Under the pieces are notes generated by a model. It worked only from the letters and a program-made list of their open reading frames with translations. It was not told the DNA's origin and did not search any database. A program made the translations under genes and the position numbers. From contig NC_030381.2 of assembly GCF_001625215.2 (NCBI RefSeq), positions 39,244,689 through 39,308,688 of the forward strand: DNA of 64,000 bases. Direction: 5' to 3'. This stretch comes from Daucus carota subsp. sativus. Taxonomy: Eukaryota > Streptophyta > Magnoliopsida > Apiales > Apiaceae. This document shows, in pieces, positions 10,416 through 22,667 of this stretch; positions within the stretch are counted from its first letter, which is position 1; each line of letters opens with the position of its first letter.

Positions 10416-13010
10416 ATGCATTCCAATTCCGGTCTTGTCGTTTTTTATGTACAACTATGTATTGTCTTTAGCATCATTCATGCACAACCTGGTCCGGGCC
10501 AAAAGATTTTTCTCAGCTGTGGAGATCAGAAGGGTGGCAATGATGCAGATGGCAGAAAATGGGAGCCTGATGCAAAGTATCTTGTGAATTCGGATAAAAC
10601 GGTGGAAACCAAAGCCGAAACAAAGGATTCTTCACTCCCTTCTGATATTCCTTATATGACTGCTAGGATTTTTAATGCTGAGACATCTTATAAATTTTCT
10701 GTGAATGGGAGCAGTAGGATTTTCCTAAGGCTGCATTTCTATCCATCTTCGTATCCGAATGTTAATATTTCCAACTCTTATTTTTCGGTTAATGCTGGAG
10801 GAGTTACCCTGTTGAACAATTTTAGTGCTGCAACAACTGCTATGGCCTTATCACAGGCGTATATAATTAAGGAATATGCATTGGCCCCTTCCAATAAAAA
10901 TGACTTGAGTCTCACCTTTAAGCCTTCTGATAAGTATAGTGGGACGTTTGCGTTTCTTAATGGAATTGAGGTCATTGAAACACCGGAGATGTTTGATGAT
11001 AATATAGAAATGGTGGGAGTTTCTGGTGAAGATTCAGGGGTGATGGTGTCGGCCACGACAGCCAGCATGGAGACAATGTACAGACTGAATGTTGGTGGAC
11101 AATTTGTTCCACCAACAAATGATTCAGCTGGTTTAATGAGGAGTTGGTATGATGATTCGGCTTATATATTTGGTGCCTCTAGCGGTGTCACCAACAAGGC
11201 CAATACCACAATCAAAGACAGCGGATTGACAGGCGTTTTAGCCCCTCTTGATGTGTACAACACTGCAAGATCTATGGGTCCGGATCCAAATATCAACAAA
11301 AATTATAACTTGACATGGGTTTTTGAGGTTGATGCCAATTTTACCTATTTGGTGAGGCTTCATTTTTGTGACTATCTATATCAGAAGGTGAATCAAAGGG
11401 TGTTTACGATTTATATCAATAACCAAACTGCAGCAGATACATTGGATATCATTGCACTGGCAGGCGGCATGGACCAGCCTGTGAAAAAGGATTATGTTGT
11501 AAATGTGAATGGTAAACAGGACAATAAAGAGATCTGGGTGGCACTTCATCCTAATGTGAATGTTAAGCCTGAGTTTTATGATGCAGCATTGAATGGATTG
11601 GAGATATTTAAGCTTGGTGATGCAAAGTCTAACTTGGCAGGACCCAACCCCGAAATATCAGATTTGATGCTTAAACAAATGGAGCTTAATAACAAGAAAT
11701 TTGCTCCTGAAAAAAGCTACATAGGTGCAATTGTTGGTGGAGCTGCAGGTGGTGCTGCTGCTTTTGGCATTGCGGCTGCCATAATATTTATTGTCAACAA
11801 GAGGAACAAGAAACAACACGGGGATTCAGTATCTTGGCTGCCACTTTACGGACATTCTCATACTTCAGCTACTACAGTCTCTGGCAAGAGCAATGGCAGT
11901 ACAAACATTTCATCTGATGCAGCAGCCAATTGCAGGTTTTTCTCTTTGGCTGAAATTTTGCAGGCAACCAAGAACTTCGATGAATCTCATGTTATTGGGG
12001 TTGGTGGATTCGGAAAGGTCTATAGAGGTGTTATTGATGGAGATACAAAGGTAGCTATTAAAAGATCAAACCCCTCTTCAGAACAAGGAGTTAATGAATT
12101 TCAGACCGAAATTGAGATGCTTTCGAAGCTCAGGCATAGGCATTTGGTGTCCCTTATTGGATTTTGTGAAGAGGGTAATGAGATGGCACTGGTTTATGAC
12201 TACATGGGAAAAGGAACTCTAAGGGAGCATCTTTACAATAAAAATAAAGTTACTCTAACTTGGAAGCAAAGGCTGGAAATCTGCATTGGTGCAGCAAGGG
12301 GATTGCATTATCTTCACACTGGGGCTAAGTACACAATTATTCATAGGGATGTCAAGACCACCAACATTCTTCTGGATGATAAATGGGTTGCAAAAGTATC
12401 TGATTTTGGGTTATCTAAAACAGGCCCTAACATGAATCAAAGCCATGTTAGCACTGTTGTAAAGGGTAGTTTCGGTTACTTGGATCCTGAGTATTTCAGG
12501 AGACAACAATTGACCGAAAAATCTGATGTTTACTCATTTGGGGTTGTTCTTTTTGAGGTTTTGTGTGCTAGACCTGCTCTCAATCCTAGCCTTCCCAAGG
12601 AACAGGTAAGCCTTGCTGATTATGCCATGCATTGCCAGAGAAAAGGGACACTGGATGAGATAATTGATCCCCAGCTCAAAGGAAAAGTAAATCCCGAGTG
12701 TATAAAGAAATTTGCTGAATTGGCTGAAAAGTGTTTAGCTGATCATGGAACAGATCGCCCCTCAATGGGAGATGTCCTTTGGAACCTTGAATCTGTGCTG
12801 CAACTTGAGTCGGATCCCACTAGTGTGAATCATTCTCCAGCACCAAGTGGAAGCATAGAGTATGATAATGCCGAACAGATTAATCAGGCCAAATTAATGG
12901 CTATGCACAGGAACACTTTAAGTCTTGGAAGCGACCACGATGAAAATGAACAATCAGAGGATAAGCCTGATGAGATCTTCTCACAGATTGTCAACCAGAA
13001 GGGAAGGTGA
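10416..13010 (+). CDS. CrRLK1L malectin-like receptor kinase, ANXUR/FERONIA clade
   Basis: This is an intronless 864-residue protein. The frame is open from a GTG at 10380, but the first ATG (10416, context AAGCCATG) gives a proper signal peptide (about residues 1-24), so I start there. Two malectin-like modules follow (about 30-400, with 'YMTARIF', 'RLHFYPSSYPN', 'YRLNVGG', 'SWYDD' and 'LTWVFEVDANFTYLVRLHFC'). A transmembrane helix starts near residue 436. The kinase has the loop 'GVGGFGKVYRG', VAIK lysine (about 549), HRDVKTTN (Asp about 645), 'SDFGLSK' and 'GSFGYLDPEY', so it should be active. The tail ends FSQIVNQKGR, as in ANXUR and FERONIA. Features such as 'KWEPDAKYL', 'SHTSATT' and 'TGPNMN' look closer to ANXUR1/2, which bind RALF peptides and guard pollen-tube wall integrity. 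FERONIA itself remains possible. Confidence 0.93.
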   Translation: MHSNSGLVVFYVQLCIVFSIIHAQPGPGQKIFLSCGDQKGGNDADGRKWEPDAKYLVNSDKTVETKAETKDSSLPSDIPYMTARIFNAETSYKFSVNGSSRIFLRLHFYPSSYPNVNISNSYFSVNAGGVTLLNNFSAATTAMALSQAYIIKEYALAPSNKNDLSLTFKPSDKYSGTFAFLNGIEVIETPEMFDDNIEMVGVSGEDSGVMVSATTASMETMYRLNVGGQFVPPTNDSAGLMRSWYDDSAYIFGASSGVTNKANTTIKDSGLTGVLAPLDVYNTARSMGPDPNINKNYNLTWVFEVDANFTYLVRLHFCDYLYQKVNQRVFTIYINNQTAADTLDIIALAGGMDQPVKKDYVVNVNGKQDNKEIWVALHPNVNVKPEFYDAALNGLEIFKLGDAKSNLAGPNPEISDLMLKQMELNNKKFAPEKSYIGAIVGGAAGGAAAFGIAAAIIFIVNKRNKKQHGDSVSWLPLYGHSHTSATTVSGKSNGSTNISSDAAANCRFFSLAEILQATKNFDESHVIGVGGFGKVYRGVIDGDTKVAIKRSNPSSEQGVNEFQTEIEMLSKLRHRHLVSLIGFCEEGNEMALVYDYMGKGTLREHLYNKNKVTLTWKQRLEICIGAARGLHYLHTGAKYTIIHRDVKTTNILLDDKWVAKVSDFGLSKTGPNMNQSHVSTVVKGSFGYLDPEYFRRQQLTEKSDVYSFGVVLFEVLCARPALNPSLPKEQVSLADYAMHCQRKGTLDEIIDPQLKGKVNPECIKKFAELAEKCLADHGTDRPSMGDVLWNLESVLQLESDPTSVNHSPAPSGSIEYDNAEQINQAKLMAMHRNTLSLGSDHDENEQSEDKPDEIFSQIVNQKGR

Positions 13011-14890
13011 GCAGGAGAAAAGATCAATTAGAAAGGGTATTACTGCAATGTGTGAAATCAATCCATGAAATGTGAGAAAACTAAACTAACCACAGATGAT
13101 ACCTTCTAAATACATAATTATGTGTTTAAAGGTGTCTCTTATTATTTATCTATTTAGTCTCTGTTTACTGGAAAATCTGCATGACAAAACCAATTGCACA
13201 TCCCAGTCTTCCAAAGCTGGCCTGAATATTATATAATCAACGAAATATTAAAAAGTCGTAGCAATTTTCCTCTATTTGCTATAATTTGATTCATAATTTA
13301 TTGACTGAACAAACTGAAACTTTTCAGTAATTTTGCAAGAGTCTTCATATGAATATACCAACTTAAGCCTTAATATGCATTCATTAACTTTTTATATTCT
13401 CTAATTGCCCAAACCATACGCAACAGTATTTCTACGTGATAGAATATAATCCTCAAAATAAACTCTTGATCAGACTCTTCCAGTAGCAATAATGTAACTC
13501 TAAAACATAGTATCACAAGTCAGAATATGTTTGGAATTTTAAGGCTAGTATGAACTGCAAGATGTATCTAAATACTGTACACAAATTTCCGTAAAATCTT
13601 GAATTAATAGTAGTCCTTTAAATCTTTAAAAAAATGTCTGCAAATTAATAAGTATGAGCATGATGGCAATATGGCTTTGGAGGAGGCCTTGCATCATGTG
13701 GCAATATTCCTGGATGATGAGCCAAGAGGCATCAATTCATGTAGCACTTTTATTGGATTATGAATTTATGATAAAAGGGAGAAGAGGATCTCAGATTGCC
13801 CGTTTTTGAAACCTCCTATATTAAAAAAATTAGTGTTAACTATCTCCTTAACCATCTGTAGGACTTGAGAGGCCTGGAGAGGCGGAGAACCATGGATACG
13901 ATTATTTCTCTCCTCAGGTGAAGTGAACCTCAACAGCTATAACACACGTTTTCAGGTCATGACATTCTGGGCAACATAATCAATCCAGGAGCCAAAAATG
14001 TGTATGGGGATTGGGCATAGATGCTACCAATAGAGGGACAATGTTAAATAAGATGAACTACAAATTCCATGGCAGGGTTGCATGTATATCTCTGCCTATC
14101 AATTTATCTTTTTAAGATTGTTCTAATGGCGCTCTCTGATTTTGTGGCTTTTGTTTATTACTCGCTTCCTGACAAAACAAAATAAATAACTATTACTCAT
14201 TTTTATAAAGAGCTCAGCCGACTTTTTCACCTTCTCAATGTCCTGTATTAATGCTATGCCTGTTTCTTGATCTAATCCAACATGAAAGCATTTGGCTAAA
14301 CCTTCAAAGTACGAGTAAGGGCTTTTCAGCAACAATTTCTTTAGTTTCATTGGAAATCCCTTACAACAACCTATATTCACTTTCGGAATCCATAAAAATT
14401 TCAGCAACTATACCGTTGGAAGTACTAAACGTAATATAAATAATCAACCAATTAAAAAGACTATCAGTATGCGGATAACATATTGCTGGTGACCGGGATG
14501 GAAACAAAGCCAGAAACTTCAACATAATTGTTTACCCGGAAAACCTTGGAGGAGGAGAAGTGCCTATTCTGCAATTTGTCTAAGAATATGAACATGCATC
14601 ATGCATGGATGTTAACAATGTTTTATAGCAGTGGTTAATTTATTAGTTTTTTTGTTACCATGACAAGAACAAGAAGACTAAGTTAACAATGAAATAGTAA
14701 TGTTCTGATATTACAATGTCTCAACAGTAGGCATAATATAGATTACTAATATCTGTCCACTGTCCTATAAAAACAAAATAAATTCTAAAAATATTTTCAA
14801 AAATGAGTTTTGGAATACTTACTAATTTATTTTATTCTTATAAATTCCTAAACAATTTTTATTTTTGTAATATTACAAAAGGTTTTTAAG
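13011..14890. other. 3' flank of the receptor kinase and spacer
   Basis: The first few hundred bases are probably the 3' untranslated region. The rest carries no recognisable gene. Minus-strand reading frames near 14123-14407 have no family resemblance. Confidence 0.4.
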
Positions 14891-14899
14891 TAAAAAATG

Positions 14900-15780
14900 A
14901 ATAGTAACGTCGTAATTTTGTGCAGTCTTTGTTGTAACAGAAGTTTGAGAGCGAGAAGCGTAGAAGCACAGTGCACACAAACACTGTTCGATCTGTTCTC
15001 GTAAGTAAATTAACTTTATTGATCTTCATTTTTGATAACAGTGTATAAAGATTTGATTGCCACTTCTCTTTTGTGTATTTGTTCATGTTTTAATCGCCTT
15101 TTGTCAGTAAAGATGTTATCTTTGATTTCAATCAGTTGTGATGAAATTGTATGTATACAAGATTGTTCGTGGGGTGGGGGGAGAGAGAGAGAGGGAGGGA
15201 GGGAGATAGAGTTTGTATCCGAGAGAGAGTGGGAGAGAGAGAGGGAGAGAGTTTGTATCCGAGAGAGAGCGGGGGAGAGAGAGAGGGAGGGAGAGAGGAG
15301 GGTTGGTTTGCATATGTATATATGTGCACACATTTTAATTTGTTAGTATTGAACTCTAAATTGTAATTGACAGAAGTAATCATCAAAAAAGTGGTAAATG
15401 CTGCTACCGGTGAAACATTAGATATACTTATACAGGCTCTTTCTAATTTGAGAAGAATTGTTTGCACTTTTAAATTTATAGAAATGTGTGCGAGCGAAGT
15501 GTAGAATATTTGCTGGACAATTGTCTTTAAGCTAAAACTGTTTTTACTAGATAAAAATTGCTATCGTAATTACAGAGCGGCGCTAAATATAAATTTTTTA
15601 AAAACATGTAGAATTAGACCACAGCATCTCTCTAACAACTCTGGACTATATTTCTTCAAATGTAAGTCAGTAGCTAATATATTGTAAATGTGGATTTCAG
15701 AAATCTATAACCTTGAGATTTGACTTGTGGGCAGGTTAATTTAACTGAATATAAACTATTTAGAATTGAAGCTGTACTAG
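14900..15780 (+). other. Probable 5' untranslated exon and leader intron of the cyclophilin gene
   Basis: A less AT-rich segment ends at 15000 in TCTGTTCTC followed by GTAAGTAAAT, a strong donor site. A matching acceptor TACTAG ends at 15780, five bases before the cyclophilin ATG at 15785. I infer a leader intron of about 780 bases. It contains the GA-rich minisatellite. Confidence 0.5.
15171..15301. repeat. GA-rich minisatellite with GTTTGTATCCGAGAGAGA units
   Basis: Purine runs of GAGAGA and GGGAGGGAG alternate with two copies of GTTTGTATCCGAGAGAGAG. The strand is almost free of pyrimidines outside those units. Several overlapping frames in both directions arise only from the repeat. GAGA tracts in leaders can be bound by BBR/BPC proteins in plants, but that role here is conjecture. 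Confidence 0.8.
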
Positions 15781-15784
15781 CTGC

Positions 15785-18700
15785 ATGGCTAAAATTAAAC
15801 CTCAAGCTCTACTACAGCAAAGCAAGAAGAAGAAGGGGCCTAGTCAAATTAGTGCTAGTACAATTGTCTTGTATGGCGTTGTTGTCATTCTATTGGTTTT
15901 CTTCGGGTTAGCCTCGTACAGACATTGGATTCAAAGGTCTGTGTGTTCATATTTTGGTTTCGTCTACATTTTATTTTGTGAAATTGGATATATAATGACA
16001 TGTTTAAATATTTGGCTTTTTTCTTATCGCCTTTTTCTAAGAATTCTAAACTGGTATGGTCCGTAGGGTGGTATTGGCATTAATTAATGAAGGTGGACTT
16101 AATTGACATATTACTATTTACTGAAAATCAATTTTAGTTCATCCACAAGAGAAATAAATCAAAGCCCCGCTTTTTGGAGATTTATTCAAGAACTTTACAA
16201 CAATATGCTGATCAACAACTTCTTGCAAGTAATGAATAATAGAGGCAACTTTGTCTTGGAAACCTTTGGATTCAAAATTGAGAACCATGTAAGCATTGTC
16301 TTTATTATGTATTGGACACCTTGATATTTTTATCTGCAATCTAGTTGGACAATGAGAACATGCCACTGAAAGACTCTACTAAGACCGAGTTGGGTTGTCA
16401 AGTAATCTAGCTGTGAATAAGGCCCCCTATAAGTACATACTCGTACTGTTTCCGCAGTTCGCTCATTCCCAAGGGATCTATGTTCTGGGATATTTTTTAT
16501 GGTTTGCAACACGTTAAATGCCTCTGGTTTTGCAGCACACTATGAGGATGCTTCGAGTTCAATAGTCACTGTCAAATGCTACTCAAGCTAATTCTGATGT
16601 AAATGTTTTGTGCTCATCATATGGATTGTTTTAAAAAAATTATAAGATACAATTTGCGTAAAATCAGTGAGTCAACACCCATGGTTCTGCATTTTTTTGT
16701 ACGTTGCTTTCCTTGCTTTATTCCGGCTTTTTACTGTTTTACCATCCAAGCAACGCTGTGTGCTTGGTACCTTGAGATAGACACATATTAGATGCTAATA
16801 TGCTATACATTTTAATGTGCCCATTCAATAATGTAGTATATGGTATTTAAATGATAAACCTTAGATAAGTTGACCAATTCTCGAGCATCTAGGCCATAGT
16901 CCTGAATACTGTACTGAAATACTTTATATGTATGACCCGAATTTTGTGTTGGCTTTTAAGAACTTCCATAATCACTTGCTTAGGTCCAGGGTGATTCAGA
17001 AGACAAGGGAAGGGTTACCAATACGTAAGGTAATAAATTTTCTGTATCTGGGTGGTTTCTGCTATGAATTTGATAACAATCCAATTGCCTCCCCTCATAC
17101 TCTTTCTTTTCCCTGAAGAAATTAGGTGCATATGACGGTTCAAAGAAATCTGAAGTGCCCAGATATGCTGTAAGAGTTTATAAATTGAAATTTAATTGTT
17201 ATTAGATGTACTTGATGACCCAAAAAGTTGACGCTATGCAAGTGATAGGCATGTTAATTGTATTTTGTAATGCACAATCCTTAGCCCTTAAAGACCAAAC
17301 TTCCTTTTTTTTTTTCTCTAAGGTTGTTACATCCTTAGACATTATATTATTCACAAGCAATTACTTTTTTCTTGGCTCATAGGTTTTTTTGGCATATGAT
17401 TTGGTCTGAGATTTCTAACTTACATTTGTACTTGCAAAATCTTATTGTAGTTTTCTCTTTAGTGTATTTTGACATGATATCAATCACAGATCTTCAATAC
17501 TTCTAAAGGCATGATAACGGTGGAACTTTACAAGGACGGTGCTCCTGACGTTGTTAATGAATTCATTGATGCATGGTAAGTATGTCCCTATTAGTCTTTA
17601 CTATGTAGCCTACAACAAAAGGTACTGTAGTTTACTTTCTGTTATTTTGATAAGTTGTAATTTACATAAAGAAAATTTTGTAATTGTGGGTACCTGTTAA
17701 CTGGTAACTCCGTTTGTAATCTGGAAGCTGTAAATCTTCATCTTGCCTACATATGCGCATGACTTTAAATTCTACATTCTAACATTTGCTTGTTCACTAG
17801 TTTCGACATAACAAGTTTTCTTATATGTGTAATTTGACATTATTTGATAAATTTGATCTGATTTATTAGTTTAAAATTATTTGGCTGATTTTTTAAATAA
17901 ATAAATAAATAAAATCTCGTAGCAGAATTTTTATAGTGGAATCTTTTTTTTGCAATTTCTTGTATTTGGAATTTTTAACAAACCTAGGCGAGTCTAGGTC
18001 TGTGGACCCTGTTCCTGTTCGCTAAAATAATAATTCATCTGATCTTCGAGTATTACTAGATGATATACCACACACACTCACTCTTATAATGTGATTCTTA
18101 AATGTTAACCGATGCTTGTTTAGATATAGAAGCTGATTGCAATTTTTGTTGTGCAATTATTGTTTGTATATAAAATGTCAAGTCGAGCCTAGTTACTCTA
18201 ACTTTTCACAAGATAAGTGTTTTTTTACAGTCATAATGGACAGTTCAAAGGGATGCAATTTCATCATGTGATTAAAAATTTTGTAATCCATGGAGGTGAT
18301 TCAAAAATAAATGGCGTTACAGAAGATTGGACATCTAAAGGCAGACATTACAACCAACTGGATACAAGGTTCTTCCTGTTTTTCTTGTACTGGTTGTTTC
18401 ACTTACAAAATCCTTTCCTGATAAAAATCTAATCTTTTTCATTGCTACCCCCACCCAATCCTCAACTTTTCCATTGTGGTCCAGTGTGAAGCATGATGCA
18501 TTTATGATGGGTACTTCTAAGGGAAAACATGGCAAGGAAGGTTTTGAGCTAGTTATAACTACTGCCCCAATTCCGGATCTGAACGAGAAGCTTAATGTGT
18601 TCGGTCGAGTAATCAGGGGTGAAGATGTTGTTCAGGTGATATTTTACTTTAAGTATCATGTCCTTAAAAATATTTTCTCTTCCATTGTTATGGCCGAAAG

Positions 18701-19087
18701 AAGTTATATGAGTAGCAAACTTAGTTGTGACACTATGTCTGAGAAAATAGACAAATATATACTTATTTGCCAGACATGGGTGACTCCCAATTTAATTAAA
18801 ATACATAAGCACTCCAGTCTGATATACAGTAGTTGTAATGGTTGGAACACAAGTTCACTTCTTTTTTGTTGTTGCTAATTAACGGTGCAACCTCCTTCAA
18901 AGATAACGAGGAATGAGTTTTGGTTTTATATCTTACAGTGTTATTCTTCAACTTGGTGTTTACACTAATGTTAGTGCATTTTCCTGCAATGTGCTTTCAG
19001 GAAATAGAAGAGGTTGACACAGATGAACATTATCGACCCAAATCTTCAATAGGAATCATTGATGTGAAACTGGAGCTGAAAGTTTAA
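15785..19087 (+). CDS. CYP21-4: Membrane-anchored cyclophilin-type peptidyl-prolyl isomerase, CYP21-4 type
   Basis: Seven exons join in frame: 15785-15936, 16984-17024, 17126-17169, 17490-17575, 18231-18368, 18485-18635, 19001-19087, giving 232 residues. The start [10 protein letters not shown] and the run '[12 protein letters not shown]' match Arabidopsis CYP21-4, a Golgi-associated type II membrane protein of similar length. A single hydrophobic helix (about 26-44) follows the basic head. The cyclophilin fold covers about 80-232: '[16 protein letters not shown]', '[19 protein letters not shown]', '[12 protein letters not shown]', ending '[16 protein letters not shown]'. The catalytic arginine of cyclophilin A is His120 here, and the usual Trp and His of the pocket loop are not kept, so isomerase activity may be weak. 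Exons 2 and 3 are only 41 and 44 bases. Splice phases all agree, which supports the model. Confidence 0.9.
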
Positions 19088-19999
19088 AGCTCTGTCGTAA
19101 AAGGCTATTCATTTGCCTGGCTCCCTGTCGTTGAAGTTATGTCAAGCAGGCATTTTGTAGGAGTATTTCTCATAGGTGTTTAGAATTTAGCAGATCCCTT
19201 CCGCATCTCTACTGCTAAAGTAAATTTCGTTCAGCTCTCATTTAGCTATTCATAAACCAGTTAACTTTGATTCTTTTTAATTCTTTTTAATTCAGTGATG
19301 TTTGTGAAGTCTCAGGTCTGATATTACTCGAAAGGAAAGGTAACAGTAGCCGGGTGTACAAGCCTTTTTTTTTTTTTTTTCTGGCAAATCTAGGGAACTG
19401 AAAAATAATTAAGGTGAAAAAGACGGCATCTCCATTATATTAGGATCGTAAAATAAACATTTTTGTGACCCATTTTACGTGCAACAAATATTCATGTATC
19501 AAGTTTTTACCGTGCTACAAATTATTATTATCTATATAAACAATTGTATGAGGGTTCTGGGGAGCTTTAGAATCATATGGTAAAACCAAATCCTTTGCAA
19601 ATTAAATTTAGACATGGATAAAATATAAACAATGCAAGAAATTTGATCGAATTTAGTACTCCTTCCTTCCTAATTTGTACGAGCTTCCTTGACTAACACG
19701 GTTATTAAGAAATGAATGTTTGACTTAATCTTAATCATATAAAAAAAGTTATTGGATGTTAGATAAATATAATTTATAAATGTGTGGTTGTAATTTAAAT
19801 AGATTCTAAAAATAAAAAATTCATAGACATAAAAAAAAAAAGAAAATGATTCACCCTAGACCTGGAGGTTAAACACATAATTACAAGATAATTGAAATGT
19901 TGTTTGCAACTTAATTACGACAATTGGCGGTATTTACATCAGCATACAAAAGCAGTTAAAGTAGTTGTGTAATGAAACCTGTTATTAGAATATTCATAT
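19088..19999. other. Spacer between cyclophilin and DWARF27
   Basis: It starts with the cyclophilin 3' region. A one-ended Stowaway-like start (TACTCCTTCCTTCCTAATTT, near 19657) has no convincing right end. Nothing else is recognised. Confidence 0.4.
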
Positions 20000-22667
20000 A
20001 TGGCTCTGCTTCATTTTCCTCTGTCTTGTTCAAATCGTCTTCTTCACCCAAAACTTGAGCTTCTTCTATACAATCAAAACCATGGCTTTCGTGTTTCGTG
20101 TCTCTCTCAATCACAAACAACTGTAAAATTCTTTTCCTTGTCGATGTTTTTTATTTATAAATCTCGAATTTTGAAAGAAGCTGTTTTTGTATGCTGACAC
20201 TGAACTGATTTTCTTTGGTTATTGATGATTAGCAGATAAAATCAAAACCAGTTGAAAGATTGAGCACAGAGTACAAACCCAATGTTTTGGACAACCTGTT
20301 CCTCAATTCGTTTCGAAATAAAATGGTCCAGGTCAGTTCATTTTCAATTTTACCTCCTTAATTTTACATTTAATTTTCAAGAAATTGGAGTGTGTATAGG
20401 TATGTATTTGTCTGATTTACTATGATGATGTTGTGTAATATTTAGTTAAGTAGTGAAATTAATTTAAAGGGTAGCAAAAACTGGGAATATTGAATATTGG
20501 GTTCCCTTCTTTGAAGTACAAAACTGCATCTTTGGATCATGTGGTTGTGTAACTTTTTAGGAATGTTGGCAACAGGAGGCTGGATGGGATTCGGGAAAGC
20601 CTGGATATGATGGATTAATTGAAGTAGCAAATCGTCTTATGATTGGTCGAAGCAACTCTGAAACAACAGAAGCAGCGGTATTTTGATCTTTATATGTTGT
20701 TGCCTATGGATGTTACAGTTCATTATAGTATAATGTCAATGGAGGTCTGAAAATTGAAGTAGTGGAAACTAGAATTGATGCAAACGATATATTAGAAGAT
20801 GATTTGCAACTTTGTTTCTTTAGTTCTATACATCTGCATAAAGAGTTAGAATACAATTTTGTGTGATAACTGTTTTTCTCCAAATAGATATGCCATTAGT
20901 CACCGATATCAGTAGCTTTGTTCTTAAAACAGGTACGGATACTAAGATCATTGTTTCCTCCGTTACTGTTAGAGCTTTACAAATTGCTAATTGCACCTAT
21001 TGCTGGAGGGAAAGTAGCGGCAGTGATGGTTGGTAAGTTCGTCCTTGTCAGGGTGCTTTCAGACAAATAAATGTGTGGTTCCTTGCTTTGATTATTAGTG
21101 CTCTACTATTTAAAAGACTGCTAAAAGTTTGTAATTTCTGTTCTTTGAAGCCAGGGTGACTGCATTATCTTGTCAATGGCTCATGGGCCCATGCACAGTT
21201 AATTCTGTTGATCTTCCTGATGGATCCTCATTAATGAGTGGGGTAATGCATTTTGCCTTTGGAAAGCCTTTCCCCTTGCCCGATTAATCTTTACCTGTAT
21301 AATCCTGCAGTCGTCATCTTCATTTTGGTGCACATTATTAATTTTGTTATTATAGGTATTTGTTGAAAGATGCAAGTATTTAGAGGAAAGCAAATGTGTT
21401 GGTATATGCATTAACACATGCAAGCTTCCTACACAGGTTAGTAGATCTTAAACTTCTGGCCAGAGTTTCTATATGCATTTCGTCTGACATGTATTTTTGA
21501 AGAATATTCCTAGGCAAAGCTGATAGTGTGTGTTTGTAAGAAAGACCTACTAATCCTTGCATCAGCACCAATCTCACACTAAACACATAGGCCGCATACA
21601 TGTTCCTGTCATCATTTACTTATGTGCATTGAATATAAAATTTAATGTACATATATTCTAATAAATTTTTTATCAACCTCAAACATTTATAGTGATATTC
21701 ACCCAATTGGTTAATCGTCAGACACTTGATAATACTAGAAAAATATCCTTTTCTTTATATATTTAAGCAACGAGCTTTGATAAGCCATTTATCCCAGTCT
21801 TACAATGACAAGTTAAGCAAATTGTACAACAGATACTGAATGTTAAGTAGAGTCATTGCGTTTAAGTAATGCACATTTGACTATTTTATATAATCATATA
21901 TGGTCACTAAATAAGAACTCAGACTTTTCAGTGCTCAAAAACAGTAGAGCTGGTCAGTGTAAATTTGAACACGACTTTATAGCAACAACATATCTCGCTG
22001 AGTGAAATTTGTCAGGGTCTTAAAAAGGATGTTTCATACATGTGGTACATGATATATGAAGCAAAGTCTTATAAATTTTGTTGCTTAATAATTATTTCAG
22101 ACTTTCATGAAGGCTGGCATGGGGGTTCCCTTATTAATGGAGCCAAACTTCAGCGATTATAGCTGTCAGGTATGTGACCTCTAAAACTATTTGGTTTTTA
22201 CAGATTGCAATCTATTTTAAAAAATTTATAATTGTGCTGGTGCTGCTCTTGTCTGGCATTCTTCTATCTATCCTACTTGTCTGCTGCCTTATGTTTTTAT
22301 CATAATCTCAGAGCAAACACATGCAATCCTAAGTTAATTGAGATAATATCTGTTTTAATGGGATTTGAGTACTTGCAACAATGTTCCTTTGTTGTTTGGT
22401 TTTAGAAATCATTAAGTTGGAACTGGAAATGAAGAATTACTATTTTACTGCTGCAGCGAAACAGTCTTTCTATGCCCTACTATTGTGTCTAATAAGTTTT
22501 TTTTTTTTTCTTTTGATTTTTGAGGGCAGTTTAAATTTGGAGTTCTGCCACCCTTACCGGAAGATGATATCACTCTCAAAGAACCTTGTTTGGAGATATG
22601 CCCAAATTCCATTAGAAGAAAACAAGTCACTGATAACATGGAAGCATCTAAATGTCCCAAGGCATAG
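20000..22667 (+). CDS. D27: DWARF27 family beta-carotene isomerase (strigolactone biosynthesis)
   Basis: Eight exons join in frame: 20000-20122, 20236-20331, 20576-20677, 20933-21032, 21151-21242, 21356-21436, 22101-22169, 22530-22667, giving 266 residues, close to the Arabidopsis D27 length. D27 is a plastid iron protein that turns all-trans into 9-cis beta-carotene at the head of the strigolactone pathway. The first ~45 residues are Ser- and Leu-rich, as expected for a transit peptide. The DUF4033 core is clear: 'GWDSGKPGYDGLIEVANRLM', 'CQWLMGPC', 'ESKCVGICINTCKLPTQ', 'MGVPLLMEPNFSDYSCQFKFG' (cysteine-rich), then 'KEPCLEICPNSIRRK'. The acceptor of exon 2 is a tandem TAGCAG (exon may start at 20233). 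Exon 3 could also start 15 bases earlier at 20561. A D27-like paralogue is the main alternative. Confidence 0.92.

Noticed and set aside
15016-15467. Overlapping frames on both strands, rich in Ser/Leu/Pro or Glu/Arg/Gly
   Set aside because: They are translations of the GA-rich minisatellite.
16103-16324. Possible alternative exon in intron 1 of the cyclophilin gene
   Set aside because: An acceptor at about 16138 would keep the frame at first, but the residues have no counterpart in CYP21-4, while joining 15936 to 16984 gives the family sequence 'QRSR' directly.
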